Assembly (NCBI GenBank): GCA_030704225.1
Contig: CP131915.1
Span: forward strand, 744,001 to 808,000
Reading direction: 5' to 3'
Length of the DNA: 64,000 bases
Origin: Kosakonia sp. H02
GTDB lineage: Bacteria > Pseudomonadota > Gammaproteobacteria > Enterobacterales > Enterobacteriaceae
How positions within the stretch are numbered: position 1 is the first letter of the stretch; the number at the start of each line of letters is the position of its first letter. The notes under the pieces are model-generated. The model worked only from the letters and a program-made list of their open reading frames with translations, made no database searches and had not been told where the DNA came from. This document shows, in pieces, positions 53,846 to 63,181 of this stretch. Made by a program: the position numbers and the translations under genes.

Positions 53846-56800
53846 GTGAAGTTTTTCGCCCTCTTCATTTACCGCCCGGTGGCGACGATTTTGATCTCGC
53901 TCGCCATTACCCTGTGCGGCGTGCTCGGCTTTCGGCTGTTGCCGGTTGCCCCGCTGCCGCAGGTCGATTTCCCGGTGATTATGGTCAGCGCCTCGCTGCC
54001 TGGCGCGTCGCCGGAAACCATGGCCTCGTCGGTTGCCACGCCCCTTGAGCGCTCGCTCGGGCGCATTGCAGGGGTCAGCGAAATGACCTCGTCCAGTTCG
54101 CTTGGCAGCACGCGCATTATTCTCGAGTTTAATTTCGATCGCGATATCAACGGCGCGGCGCGCGATGTGCAGGCGGCCATTAACGCCGCGCAAAGCTTGC
54201 TGCCAAGCGGGATGCCGAGCCGCCCGACCTATCGCAAAGCGAACCCGTCCGATGCGCCGATCATGATCCTCACCCTCACCTCGGATACCTATTCCCAGGG
54301 TGAGTTATACGATTTTGCGTCGACTCAACTGGCACAGACCATTGCGCAAATCGAAGGCGTCGGCGATGTCGATGTCGGCGGCAGTTCCCTGCCCGCCGTG
54401 CGGGTCGATCTCAATCCGCAGGCGCTGTTTAACCAGGGCGTGTCGCTGGATTCGGTGCGCACGGCCATCAGTAACGCCAACGTGCGCAAACCGCAGGGCG
54501 CGGTGGAAGATGGCGCGCACCGCTGGCAAATACAGACCAACGATGAACTGAAAACCGCCGCTGAATATCAACCGCTGATTATCCATTACAACAACGGCGC
54601 TGCGGTGCGCTTAAGCGATGTCGCCACCGTCCACGACTCGGTGCAGGATGTGCGCAACGCCGGGATGACCAACGCCAAACCGGCGATTTTGCTGATGATC
54701 CGCAAACTGCCGGAAGCCAATATTATCCAGACGGTGGACAGCATCCGCGCGCGCCTGCCGGAGTTGCAGAAAACCATTCCTGCCGCCATTGATTTGCAAA
54801 TCGCCCAGGATCGCTCGCCGACCATTCGCGCGTCGCTCGAAGAGGTCGAGCAAACGCTGGTGATTTCCGTGGCGCTGGTGATCCTGGTGGTGTTTCTGTT
54901 CCTGCGCTCTGGCCGGGCGACGTTTATTCCGGCGGTCGCGGTGCCGGTGTCGCTGGTCGGCACCTTTGCCGCCATGTATCTGTGCGGCTTTAGTCTTAAT
55001 AACCTGTCATTGATGGCGCTGACCATCGCCACCGGCTTTGTGGTCGATGACGCGATTGTGGTGCTGGAGAATATCTCCCGCCATATTGAAGCGGGGATGA
55101 AACCGCTTCAGGCGGCGCTGCAAGGCACGCGGGAAGTCGGTTTTACCGTGTTGTCGATGAGCCTGTCGCTGGTGGCGGTGTTCCTGCCGCTGCTGTTAAT
55201 GGCCGGGTTGCCGGGGCGTTTGCTGCGCGAGTTCGCCGTCACGCTGTCGGTGGCGATCGGCATTTCGCTGCTGGTGTCGCTGACGCTGACGCCAATGATG
55301 TGCGGCTGGCTGCTAAAGGCGCAAAAACCGCGCACCCGCAACCGCGAAAAAGGCGTCGGTCGCCTGCTGGTGGGCTTACAGCGGCAGTATGCCCGCTCGC
55401 TGAAATGGGTGCTCAACCACGCGCGGCTGGTCGGGCTGGTGCTGCTGGGCACCATCGCACTCAATATCTGGCTCTATATTGCGATTCCAAAAACCTTCTT
55501 CCCGGAGCAGGATACCGGCGTGCTGATGGGCGGTATTCAGGCGGATCAGAGCATCTCGTTCCAGGCGATGCGCGGCAAATTGCAGGACTTTATGAAAATC
55601 ATCCGTGACGATCCGGCCGTGGATAATGTCACCGGGTTTACCGGCGGCTCGCGGGTTAACAGCGGCATGATGTTTATTACCCTCAAATCCCGCGACGAGC
55701 GCCATGAAACCGCCCAGCAGGTTATCGACCGGCTACGCGGTAAGCTGGCGAAAGAGCCGGGTGCGAGCCTGTTTTTGATGGCCGTACAGGATATTCGCGT
55801 CGGCGGGCGTCAGGCCAATGCCAGCTACCAGTTTGCGCTGTTATCTGACGATCTTGCCGCGCTGCGCGAGTGGGAGCCGAAGATCCGCAAAGCCCTGGCT
55901 GCGCTGCCGGAGCTGGCAGATGTTAACTCGGATCAGCAGGATAACGGCGCAGAGATGAACCTGGTCTATGATCGCGAAACCATGACCCGGCTTGGCATCA
56001 ATGTCAGTGCGGCAAACAGTTTGCTGAATAACGCTTTCGGGCAGCGGCAGATCTCCACCATCTACCAGCCACTGAACCAGTACAAAGTGGTGATGGAAGT
56101 CGATCCGCGTTACACCCAGGATGTCAGCGCGCTGGATAAAATGTATGTGATTAATGACGATGGCAAATCCATTCCCCTCTCTTACTTTGCCCACTGGCAG
56201 CCCGCGAATGCGCCGCTGTCGGTGAACCATCAGGGGCTGTCGGCGGCATCGACCATTGCGTTTAACTTGCCGACCGGCACGTCGTTATCCCAGGCCAGCG
56301 AGGCGATTAACCGCGCCATGACGCAACTCGGCGTGCCGTCGAGCGTGCGCGGCAGTTTTGCCGGTACGGCGCAGGTGTTCCAGGAGACGATGAATTCGCA
56401 GGTGATCCTGATTCTGGCGGCCATTGCCACGGTCTATATCGTGCTGGGGATTTTGTATGAGAGCTATGTTCACCCACTGACCATTCTCTCCACCCTGCCT
56501 TCGGCGGGCGTGGGGGCGCTGCTGGCGCTGGAGTTGTTTGGCGCGCCGTTTAGCCTGATCGCGCTGATTGGCATTATGCTGCTGATAGGTATTGTGAAGA
56601 AAAATGCCATTATGATGGTCGACTTCGCCCTTGACGCGCAGCGTCAGGGAAATATCAGCGCTGAAGAGGCGATTTTCCAGGCCTGTTTGCTGCGTTTTCG
56701 CCCGATTATGATGACCACGCTGGCGGCGCTGTTTGGCGCCGTGCCGCTGGTTATCTCCGGCGGTGACGGCTCTGAGCTGCGCCAGCCGCTCGGGATTACG

Positions 56801-56923
56801 ATTGTTGGCGGACTGGTGATGAGCCAGCTTCTGACGTTGTACACCACGCCGGTGGTCTATCTCTTCTTTGACCGCCTGCGTACGCGTTTTAGCCGCAAAG
56901 CAAGAGAACCCATTAGTGAATGA
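53846..56923 (+). CDS. mdtC: RND multidrug transporter subunit MdtC
   Basis: RND pump of 1025 residues, same length as E. coli MdtC, starting with GTG directly after the mdtB stop, with GAGGAGG overlapping the mdtB end. D401/D402 in FVVDDAIVVLEN form the proton relay. It is the subunit in which proton translocation and drug export differ from MdtB in the complex. Its stop overlaps mdtD by 4 bases. Confidence 0.97.
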   Translation: MKFFALFIYRPVATILISLAITLCGVLGFRLLPVAPLPQVDFPVIMVSASLPGASPETMASSVATPLERSLGRIAGVSEMTSSSSLGSTRIILEFNFDRDINGAARDVQAAINAAQSLLPSGMPSRPTYRKANPSDAPIMILTLTSDTYSQGELYDFASTQLAQTIAQIEGVGDVDVGGSSLPAVRVDLNPQALFNQGVSLDSVRTAISNANVRKPQGAVEDGAHRWQIQTNDELKTAAEYQPLIIHYNNGAAVRLSDVATVHDSVQDVRNAGMTNAKPAILLMIRKLPEANIIQTVDSIRARLPELQKTIPAAIDLQIAQDRSPTIRASLEEVEQTLVISVALVILVVFLFLRSGRATFIPAVAVPVSLVGTFAAMYLCGFSLNNLSLMALTIATGFVVDDAIVVLENISRHIEAGMKPLQAALQGTREVGFTVLSMSLSLVAVFLPLLLMAGLPGRLLREFAVTLSVAIGISLLVSLTLTPMMCGWLLKAQKPRTRNREKGVGRLLVGLQRQYARSLKWVLNHARLVGLVLLGTIALNIWLYIAIPKTFFPEQDTGVLMGGIQADQSISFQAMRGKLQDFMKIIRDDPAVDNVTGFTGGSRVNSGMMFITLKSRDERHETAQQVIDRLRGKLAKEPGASLFLMAVQDIRVGGRQANASYQFALLSDDLAALREWEPKIRKALAALPELADVNSDQQDNGAEMNLVYDRETMTRLGINVSAANSLLNNAFGQRQISTIYQPLNQYKVVMEVDPRYTQDVSALDKMYVINDDGKSIPLSYFAHWQPANAPLSVNHQGLSAASTIAFNLPTGTSLSQASEAINRAMTQLGVPSSVRGSFAGTAQVFQETMNSQVILILAAIATVYIVLGILYESYVHPLTILSTLPSAGVGALLALELFGAPFSLIALIGIMLLIGIVKKNAIMMVDFALDAQRQGNISAEEAIFQACLLRFRPIMMTTLAALFGAVPLVISGGDGSELRQPLGITIVGGLVMSQLLTLYTTPVVYLFFDRLRTRFSRKAREPISE

Positions 56924-58335
56924 ATGAGTTACCTAAACATATCCGCTGGCAGTTATGGATAGTCGCCTTCGGCTTCTTTATGCAGTCGCTGGATACGACC
57001 ATTGTTAACACCGCCCTGCCCTCAATGGCGAAAAGCCTCGGGGAAAGCCCGCTGCACATGCATATGGTGGTGGTCTCCTATGTGTTAACGGTGGCGGTGA
57101 TGCTGCCCGCCAGTGGCTGGCTGGCGGATCGGGTTGGCGTGCGCAACATCTTCTTTGTGGCGATTGTGCTGTTCACCACCGGCTCACTGTTTTGCGCCAT
57201 GGCCGCAACGCTCGATCAACTGGTAATGGCACGCGTGCTGCAAGGGGTCGGCGGCGCGATGATGGTGCCGGTCGGCAGGCTCACGGTGATGAAAATCGTC
57301 CCGCGCGATCAATATATGGCGGCGATGACCTTTGTGACGTTGCCGGGGCAGATTGGCCCGCTGCTCGGCCCGGCGCTCGGCGGGGTGCTGGTGGAGTACG
57401 CCTCCTGGCACTGGATCTTTTTGATTAACCTGCCGGTGGGGATTATTGGCGCGATTGCCACCCTGACCCTGATGCCGAATTACAAACTGCAAACCCGCCG
57501 TTTTGACTTCGCGGGTTTTGTGCTGTTGGCGGGCGGCATGGCAACCCTGACGCTGGCGCTTGACGGCAACCGCGGGCTGGGGCTGTCGGTCTGGCAACTC
57601 GGGGCGTTGGTGGCGGCAGGCGCTGCGGCCATGCTCTTCTATCTGCTGCATGCCAGGGGCAACGACGGCGCGCTGTTTAACCTGCGGCTGTTTCGCACCC
57701 GTACCTTTTCGCTGGGGCTGGCCGGGAGTTTCGCCGGGCGCGTCGGCAGCGGCATGTTGCCGTTTATGACGCCGGTGTTTTTGCAGATTGGCCTCGGCTT
57801 TTCGCCGTTTCATGCGGGTTTAATGATGATCCCGATGGTGCTCGGCAGTATGGGCATGAAGCGTATTGTCGTGCAGGTGGTGAACCACTTTGGCTATCGC
57901 CGGACGCTGGTGGCGTCCACGATAGGCCTGGCGCTGGTGAGCCTGCTGTTTATGGCGACCGCCCTGCTCGGCTGGTATTACGTGCTGCCGGTAGTGCTGT
58001 TCTGCCAGGGGATGATCAACTCGATGCGCTTCTCCTCCATGAACACCCTGACGCTAAAAGATCTGCCGGATGAACTGGCGAGCGGCGGCAACAGTTTGCT
58101 GTCGATGATCATGCAGCTCTCAATGAGTATCGGCGTCAGCGTTGCCGGGTTGTTGCTCGGCCTGTTCGGCCAGCAACATCTGTCGGCGGACAGCGGCGTG
58201 GCGCACCACGTTTTTCTTTACACTTACCTCAGTATGGCGGTGATTATTGCCCTTCCGGCGTTGCTTTTCGCCCGCGTCCCGAATGACGCCAGCCGCAACG
58301 TTGTGCTTGCCCGTCGCCGCAGGAGAAAACCATGA
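56920..58335 (+). CDS. mdtD: MFS exporter MdtD
   Basis: Major facilitator superfamily protein of 471 residues, DHA2-type with 14 helices. LDTTIVNTALPSMAKSLG in helix 1, LADRVGVRN in loop 2-3 and GPALGGVLVEYASWHWIF in helix 5 are family motifs. Despite its operon it is not needed for MdtABC drug efflux; the Salmonella homologue has been described as an iron-citrate exporter (IceT). It overlaps mdtC and baeS by 4 bases each. Confidence 0.95.
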   Translation: MNELPKHIRWQLWIVAFGFFMQSLDTTIVNTALPSMAKSLGESPLHMHMVVVSYVLTVAVMLPASGWLADRVGVRNIFFVAIVLFTTGSLFCAMAATLDQLVMARVLQGVGGAMMVPVGRLTVMKIVPRDQYMAAMTFVTLPGQIGPLLGPALGGVLVEYASWHWIFLINLPVGIIGAIATLTLMPNYKLQTRRFDFAGFVLLAGGMATLTLALDGNRGLGLSVWQLGALVAAGAAAMLFYLLHARGNDGALFNLRLFRTRTFSLGLAGSFAGRVGSGMLPFMTPVFLQIGLGFSPFHAGLMMIPMVLGSMGMKRIVVQVVNHFGYRRTLVASTIGLALVSLLFMATALLGWYYVLPVVLFCQGMINSMRFSSMNTLTLKDLPDELASGGNSLLSMIMQLSMSIGVSVAGLLLGLFGQQHLSADSGVAHHVFLYTYLSMAVIIALPALLFARVPNDASRNVVLARRRRRKP

Positions 58336-59780
58336 CGTTCTGGCGGCCAGGTATCACGGCCAAACTCTTTCTCGCCATCTTAACCACCTGTATCGTTTTG
58401 CTGATCACCATGCACTGGGCGGTGCGCATCAGTTTTGAACGTGGCTTTATTGATTACATCAAACGCGGTAATGAGCAGCGCCTGCAAATGCTCAGCGATT
58501 CGCTGGCCGATCAATATTCCCAGCACGGCAACTGGCAGTTTTTACGCAATAACGACCGGGTGATTTTCCAGATCCTGCGCTCTTTTGAGCGCGATAACGA
58601 TCATCCTGAAGGGCGTCCCGGCGGCCCGGATGATGAACCGCGTTTTCCGGGGCCACCGGGGCCTCCACCGCCGCCGCACGGCTGGCGTACCCAGTTCTGG
58701 GTGGTCGATCAAAACTCGAAAGTGTTGGTTGGCCCGCGCGCGCCGGTGCCGTCAGACGGTACGCGGCGGGCGATCATTGTGGATAACGCCAAAGTCGGCT
58801 GGGTGATTGCTTCCCCGGTCGAGCGGCTGACACGTAATACCGATATCAATTTTGAGCGCCAGCAACGGCGCACCAGTTGGATCATCGTTGCCCTTGCAAC
58901 CCTGCTGGCGGCTATCGCCACGTTCCCGCTAGCGCGCGGCCTGCTGGCACCGGTTAAACGGCTGGTCGACGGCACGCACAAACTCGCCTCCGGGGATTTC
59001 TCCACCCGCGTCACGCCGGGCAGGCAGGATGAACTCGGCAGGCTGGCGCGGGACTTTAACCAGCTCGCCAGTACCCTTGAGAAAAACCAGCAGATGCGCC
59101 GCGACTTTATGGCGGATATCTCCCATGAACTGCGCACGCCACTGGCGGTGCTGCGCGGTGAACTTGAGGCGATTCAGGATGGCGTGCGGCGATTTACCCC
59201 AGAATCCATTACCTCGTTACAGGCGGAAGTGGCGACGCTCACCAAACTGGTGGACGATCTGCACCAGCTTTCGATGTCCGACGAAGGCGCGCTGGCGTAT
59301 CAGAAAACTTCGGTGGATGTGGTGTCACTGGTAGAAATTGCCGCCGGTGCGTTCCGCGAGCGTTTTGCCAGCCGCAATCTCACCCTTTCTGTGGAGGTGC
59401 CGGAAAGCGCCACGGTGTTTGGCGATCCCGATCGCCTGATGCAGCTCTTTAATAATCTGCTGGAAAACAGCCTGCGCTATACCGACGGCGGCGGGAAAAC
59501 GGTCGTCCAGTTGCTCACCCGCGAGAAGACGCTGGTGATGCGTTTTTCCGACAGCGCACCGGGCGTGACCGATGCGCAGTTACAACGCCTGTTCGAGCGT
59601 TTTTACCGCACGGAAGGATCGCGCAACCGCGCCAGCGGCGGTTCCGGGCTTGGGCTGGCTATCTGTTTGAATATTGTGGAAGCGCACGGTGGCGCTATCC
59701 ATGCGGCGCACTCGCCATATGGCGGGGTTAGCATTACAGTTGAATTACCGCTTGAACGCGAAAAATCGAGAGACGTATGA
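58332..59780 (+). CDS. baeS: Envelope-stress sensor kinase BaeS
   Basis: Histidine kinase of 482 residues (E. coli 467). Membrane helices lie near residues 10-30 and 178-200, flanking a periplasmic domain; HAMP follows (LARGLLAPVKRLVDGTHKLA). The phospho-acceptor is H265 in DISHELRTPLA, and the ATPase has the N box FNNLLENSLRY and the GSGLGLAI loop. A proline-rich insert at residues 94-118 (a run of prolines in PGPPGPPPPPHGW) accounts for much of the extra length. It senses envelope stress and phosphorylates BaeR. Confidence 0.95.
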   Translation: MTFWRPGITAKLFLAILTTCIVLLITMHWAVRISFERGFIDYIKRGNEQRLQMLSDSLADQYSQHGNWQFLRNNDRVIFQILRSFERDNDHPEGRPGGPDDEPRFPGPPGPPPPPHGWRTQFWVVDQNSKVLVGPRAPVPSDGTRRAIIVDNAKVGWVIASPVERLTRNTDINFERQQRRTSWIIVALATLLAAIATFPLARGLLAPVKRLVDGTHKLASGDFSTRVTPGRQDELGRLARDFNQLASTLEKNQQMRRDFMADISHELRTPLAVLRGELEAIQDGVRRFTPESITSLQAEVATLTKLVDDLHQLSMSDEGALAYQKTSVDVVSLVEIAAGAFRERFASRNLTLSVEVPESATVFGDPDRLMQLFNNLLENSLRYTDGGGKTVVQLLTREKTLVMRFSDSAPGVTDAQLQRLFERFYRTEGSRNRASGGSGLGLAICLNIVEAHGGAIHAAHSPYGGVSITVELPLEREKSRDV

Positions 59781-60499
59781 CAGAGCTACCCATTGATGAA
59801 AACACGCCCCGCATCCTGATCGTCGAAGATGAACCGAAGCTCGGGCAGTTACTGATCGACTATCTGCGCGCGGCAAGCTACGCCCCCATCCTTATCAATC
59901 ACGGCGATCAGGTGCTCAGCTTTGTACGCCAGACGCCGCCGGATCTGATCCTGCTTGATTTGATGCTGCCGGGCACCGATGGCTTAACCTTATGCCGCGA
60001 GATCCGCCGCTTCTCCAATGTGCCGATCATTATGGTGACCGCCAAAATCGAAGAGATCGACCGCCTGCTGGGGCTGGAAATTGGCGCAGATGATTACATC
60101 TGTAAGCCCTACAGCCCACGTGAAGTAGTGGCGCGCGTGAAAACGATCCTGCGCCGCTGCAAGCCGCAGCGCGAACTGGATCGGCTTGATGCCGAAAGCC
60201 CGCTGATTGTCGATGAAGGCCGCTTTCAGGCCAGTTGGCATAACAAGCTGCTGGATCTGACGCCTGCGGAGTTTCGCCTGCTGAAAACCCTCTCCAGCGA
60301 GCCGGGAAAAGTTTTCTCCCGCGAACAATTACTCAATCATCTGTACGATGATTACCGCGTGGTGACTGACCGTACTATCGACAGTCATATCAAGAACTTG
60401 CGCCGTAAACTGGAAGCACTGGATGAAGAGCAATCCTTTATCCGCGCGGTCTACGGCGTGGGGTATCGCTGGGAGGCGGACGCCTGCAAACTGGCGTGA
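59777..60499 (+). CDS. baeR: Envelope-stress response regulator BaeR
   Basis: OmpR/PhoB-type regulator of 240 residues. Receiver domain with VEDEPKLGQL, phospho-acceptor D61 in LLDLMLPG and K in ICKPYSPRE; C-terminal winged helix with DLTPAEFRLLKTL and VVTDRTIDSHIKNLRRKLE. It activates mdtABCD-baeSR, acrD and spy. The ATG overlaps the baeS stop by 4 bases. yegP, which follows baeR in E. coli, is missing. Confidence 0.97.
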   Translation: MTELPIDENTPRILIVEDEPKLGQLLIDYLRAASYAPILINHGDQVLSFVRQTPPDLILLDLMLPGTDGLTLCREIRRFSNVPIIMVTAKIEEIDRLLGLEIGADDYICKPYSPREVVARVKTILRRCKPQRELDRLDAESPLIVDEGRFQASWHNKLLDLTPAEFRLLKTLSSEPGKVFSREQLLNHLYDDYRVVTDRTIDSHIKNLRRKLEALDEEQSFIRAVYGVGYRWEADACKLA

Positions 60500-60538
60500 C
60501 GCTTATAAGGAATGGGGGGACGTGAACTCACACGCCGG

Positions 60539-60567
60539 TTTACTCCCCCTGCTCCTGGCGCTACAAT
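60539..60567 (+). promoter_or_regulatory. Promoter of trhP
   Basis: TTTACT (60539-60544) and TACAAT (60562-60567) are spaced by exactly 17 bases, a good sigma-70 promoter, about 80 bases before the trhP start. The predicted leader begins near 60574 and contains a CAGGGG-AACT-CCCCTG hairpin (60582-60597). Confidence 0.6.
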
Positions 60568-60647
60568 TCCCGCCCTAAATTCAGGGGAACTCCCCTGCCG
60601 CCCTACTGACGTGGGGCTGTCTGACCTGTCATCAGAACGAGAAAATC

Positions 60648-62009
60648 ATGTTTAAACCGGAACTCCTTTCCCCGGCGGGAACGCTGAAAAATATGCGTTA
60701 CGCCTTTGCCTACGGCGCGGACGCCGTTTATGCGGGCCAGCCACGTTACTCTTTGCGCGTGCGTAATAACGAATTCAACCACGAAAACCTGCAAATCGGC
60801 ATTAACGAAGCCCATGCGCTGGGCAAGCAGTTTTACGTGGTGGTGAATATCGCCCCGCACAACGCCAAGCTGAAGACGTTTATCCGCGATTTACAGCCGG
60901 TGGTGGATATGGGGCCGGATGCGCTGATTATGTCCGATCCGGGGCTTATCATGCTGGTGCGCGAACACTTCCCGCAGATGCCGATTCACCTCTCGGTGCA
61001 GGCGAATGCGGTGAACTGGGCGACGGTGAAGTTCTGGCAGCAAATGGGGCTGACGCGCGTGATCCTCTCTCGCGAACTGTCGCTGGAAGAGATTGCCGAA
61101 ATCCGCGCGCAAGTGCCGAACATGGAGATGGAGATTTTCGTTCACGGCGCGCTGTGCATGGCCTACTCTGGTCGCTGCCTGCTCTCCGGTTATATCAACA
61201 AACGTGACCCGAACCAGGGCACCTGCACCAACGCCTGCCGCTGGGAATATAACGTGCAGGAAGGCAAAGAAGACGCCGTTGGCAATATTGTGCATGTTCA
61301 CGAGCCGATCCCGGTGCAGAACATTGAGCCGACGCTGGGTGTCGGCGCGCCAACCGACAAAGTCTTTATGATTGAGGAAGCCAAACGTCCGGGCGAATAC
61401 ATGACCGCGTTTGAAGACGAACATGGCACTTACATCATGAACTCGAAAGATTTGCGCGCGATTGCCCATGTTGAGCGTCTGACGCAGATGGGCGTGCACT
61501 CGCTGAAAATCGAAGGCCGCACCAAATCCTTCTACTATTGCGCCCGTACCGCGCAGGTGTATCGCAAAGCGATTGATGATGCGGCGGCAGGCAAGCCGTT
61601 CGATACCTCGTTACTGGAAACGCTGGAAGGCCTGGCGCACCGCGGTTATACCGAAGGCTTTTTGCGCCGCCACACCCACGATGATTACCAGAACTACGAA
61701 TACGGCTATTCCGTTTCCGAGCGCCAGCAGTTTGTCGGCGAGTTTACCGGCGAGCGCAAAGGCGACCTGGCGGCGGTGGCGGTAAAAAATAAGTTCTCCG
61801 TTGGCGACAGCCTGGAGTTGATGACGCCGCAGGGCAATGTCAATTTCACGCTGGAGCATATGGAAAATGCCAAAGGCGAAGCGATGGCGGTCGCGCCGGG
61901 CGATGGTTATACCGTGTGGCTGCCGGTTCCGCAGGATATGGCGCTGGAATATGCGTTGTTGATGCGCAATTTCGCTGGTCAGACAACGCGAAACCCTCAC
62001 GCAAAGTAA
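60648..62009 (+). CDS. trhP: tRNA 5-hydroxyuridine synthase TrhP (YegQ)
   Basis: Peptidase-U32-family protein of 453 residues. MFKPELLSPAGTLKNMRYAF is the family start. Four conserved cysteines C170, C177, C193 and C197 (in HGALCMAYSGRC and GTCTNAC) match the iron-sulfur/prephenate-dependent hydroxylation enzyme. It makes 5-hydroxyuridine at tRNA position 34, the precursor of cmo5U. It stands alone, with its own promoter upstream and CyaR downstream. Confidence 0.95.
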   Translation: MFKPELLSPAGTLKNMRYAFAYGADAVYAGQPRYSLRVRNNEFNHENLQIGINEAHALGKQFYVVVNIAPHNAKLKTFIRDLQPVVDMGPDALIMSDPGLIMLVREHFPQMPIHLSVQANAVNWATVKFWQQMGLTRVILSRELSLEEIAEIRAQVPNMEMEIFVHGALCMAYSGRCLLSGYINKRDPNQGTCTNACRWEYNVQEGKEDAVGNIVHVHEPIPVQNIEPTLGVGAPTDKVFMIEEAKRPGEYMTAFEDEHGTYIMNSKDLRAIAHVERLTQMGVHSLKIEGRTKSFYYCARTAQVYRKAIDDAAAGKPFDTSLLETLEGLAHRGYTEGFLRRHTHDDYQNYEYGYSVSERQQFVGEFTGERKGDLAAVAVKNKFSVGDSLELMTPQGNVNFTLEHMENAKGEAMAVAPGDGYTVWLPVPQDMALEYALLMRNFAGQTTRNPHAK

Positions 62010-62042
62010 TTTAGCAGGGTTATTTTTACGGTGCGAAGATTC

Positions 62043-62058
62043 TTAGAATCGGATCACA
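62043..62058 (+). promoter_or_regulatory. CRP site of cyaR
   Basis: TTAGA-N6-TCACA: the right half is perfect and the left half matches 3 of 5 bases of TGTGA. Its centre is about 42 bases upstream of the predicted CyaR start, the class II activator position. ATTATT at 62081-62086 is a plausible -10. Known: cyaR is activated by cAMP-CRP. Confidence 0.6.
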
Positions 62059-62092
62059 TACCGCCCCGGTTAATACGGTTATTATTCCGATC

Positions 62093-62179
62093 GCTGAAAA
62101 ACATAACCCATAAATGCTAGCTGTACCAGGAACCACCTCCTTAGCCTGCGTAATCTCCCTTACGCAGGCTGATTTTTTT
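62093..62179 (+). ncRNA. cyaR: Small regulatory RNA CyaR
   Basis: The sequence begins GCTGAAAAACATAACCCATA and contains CTGTACCAGGAACCACCTCC, nearly identical to E. coli CyaR (RyeE), and lies at the same place after trhP/yegQ. The CCACCTCCTT region is the seed that pairs with ribosome-binding sites such as ompX, luxS and nadE. It ends in a terminator, AGCCTGCGTAA / TTACGCAGGCT (11 pairs with a short loop) and a T-run. Length about 87 bases. Hfq-dependent in E. coli. Confidence 0.93.
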
Positions 62180-62258
62180 CACCATTTATCTGCTTTTCCC
62201 TCCTCCTCTCTTTTCCTGAGATACACTTTGCACATTGAATTCTGTCAGGATGAAAAGA

Positions 62259-63158
62259 ATGCGTGCATTTCCCTCAAGCTTATTGATCCTCAATGGTAAA
62301 AACGCCGGTGACGAAACGCTTCGCGAAGCGGTGAATTTGCTGCGCGATGAAGGTATGGATATTCAGGTGCGCGTCACCTGGGAAAAGGGCGACGCCGGGC
62401 GCTACGTACAAGAAGCACAGCAGCTTGGCGTGGCGACGGTGATTGCCGGTGGCGGCGACGGCACCATTAATGAAGTGGCGAGCGCGTTAGTCAATTGTGC
62501 AGGCGACAATGTTCCGGCGCTGGGGATTTTACCGCTCGGCACCGCCAATGATTTCGCCACCAGCGCGGCCATTCCTGAACTGCTGGACAAAGCGCTGCAA
62601 CTGGCGATTGTCGGTAAAGCGGTGCCGATTGATATTGCGAAGGTGAATGATGCAACCTGTTTTATCAATATGGCGACGGGGGGTTTCGGAACCCGCATCA
62701 CCAGCGAAACGCCGGAGAAACTCAAAGCCGCACTCGGTGGCGTTTCGTATTTGATTCATGGCCTGATGCGCATGGATATGCTGAAAGCCGATCGCTGCGA
62801 GATTACCGGCGAGGATTTTCACTGGCAGGGCGACGCGCTGGTGATTGGCATCGGTAACGGGCGTCAGGCTGGCGGCGGTCAGCAACTCTGCCCGCAGGCG
62901 CTGATTAACGACGGGCTGCTGCAACTGCGTATTTTTACCGGCGATGAGATTTTGCCTGCGCTGGTCACGACCTTAACCCAGCCGGAGGATAACCCGCATA
63001 TTGTCGATGGTCAGTCTGCGTGGTTTGAGATAAGCGCCCCGCACGACATCACCTTTAACCTCGATGGCGAACCGCTGCGCGGTGAGCATTTCCGCATTGA
63101 AGTGGTGCCCAATGCATTGCAGTGCCGGTTGCCGCCGGATTGCCCGTTATTGCGTTAA
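62259..63158 (+). CDS. yegS: Lipid kinase YegS
   Basis: Diacylglycerol-kinase-like protein of 299 residues from the ATG at 62259 (MRAFPSSLLILNGKNAGDE), equal to E. coli YegS; AGGA lies 8 bases upstream. GGGDGTINEV is the ATP-binding motif, LPLGTANDFA the second conserved element, and GIGNGRQAGGGQQLCP the C-terminal domain signature. It phosphorylates phosphatidylglycerol in vitro. Two ATGs upstream in frame are less well placed. Confidence 0.95.
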   Translation: MRAFPSSLLILNGKNAGDETLREAVNLLRDEGMDIQVRVTWEKGDAGRYVQEAQQLGVATVIAGGGDGTINEVASALVNCAGDNVPALGILPLGTANDFATSAAIPELLDKALQLAIVGKAVPIDIAKVNDATCFINMATGGFGTRITSETPEKLKAALGGVSYLIHGLMRMDMLKADRCEITGEDFHWQGDALVIGIGNGRQAGGGQQLCPQALINDGLLQLRIFTGDEILPALVTTLTQPEDNPHIVDGQSAWFEISAPHDITFNLDGEPLRGEHFRIEVVPNALQCRLPPDCPLLR

Positions 63159-63181
63159 CGTATATATCACCGTTGTGGAAT

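Noticed and set aside
52814..54193. Long minus-strand open frame of 459 codons across the mdtB-mdtC junction
   Set aside because: Antisense of two well-supported RND genes; arginine-, glutamine- and histidine-rich composition typical of a GC-rich shadow frame, no start signal or domain.
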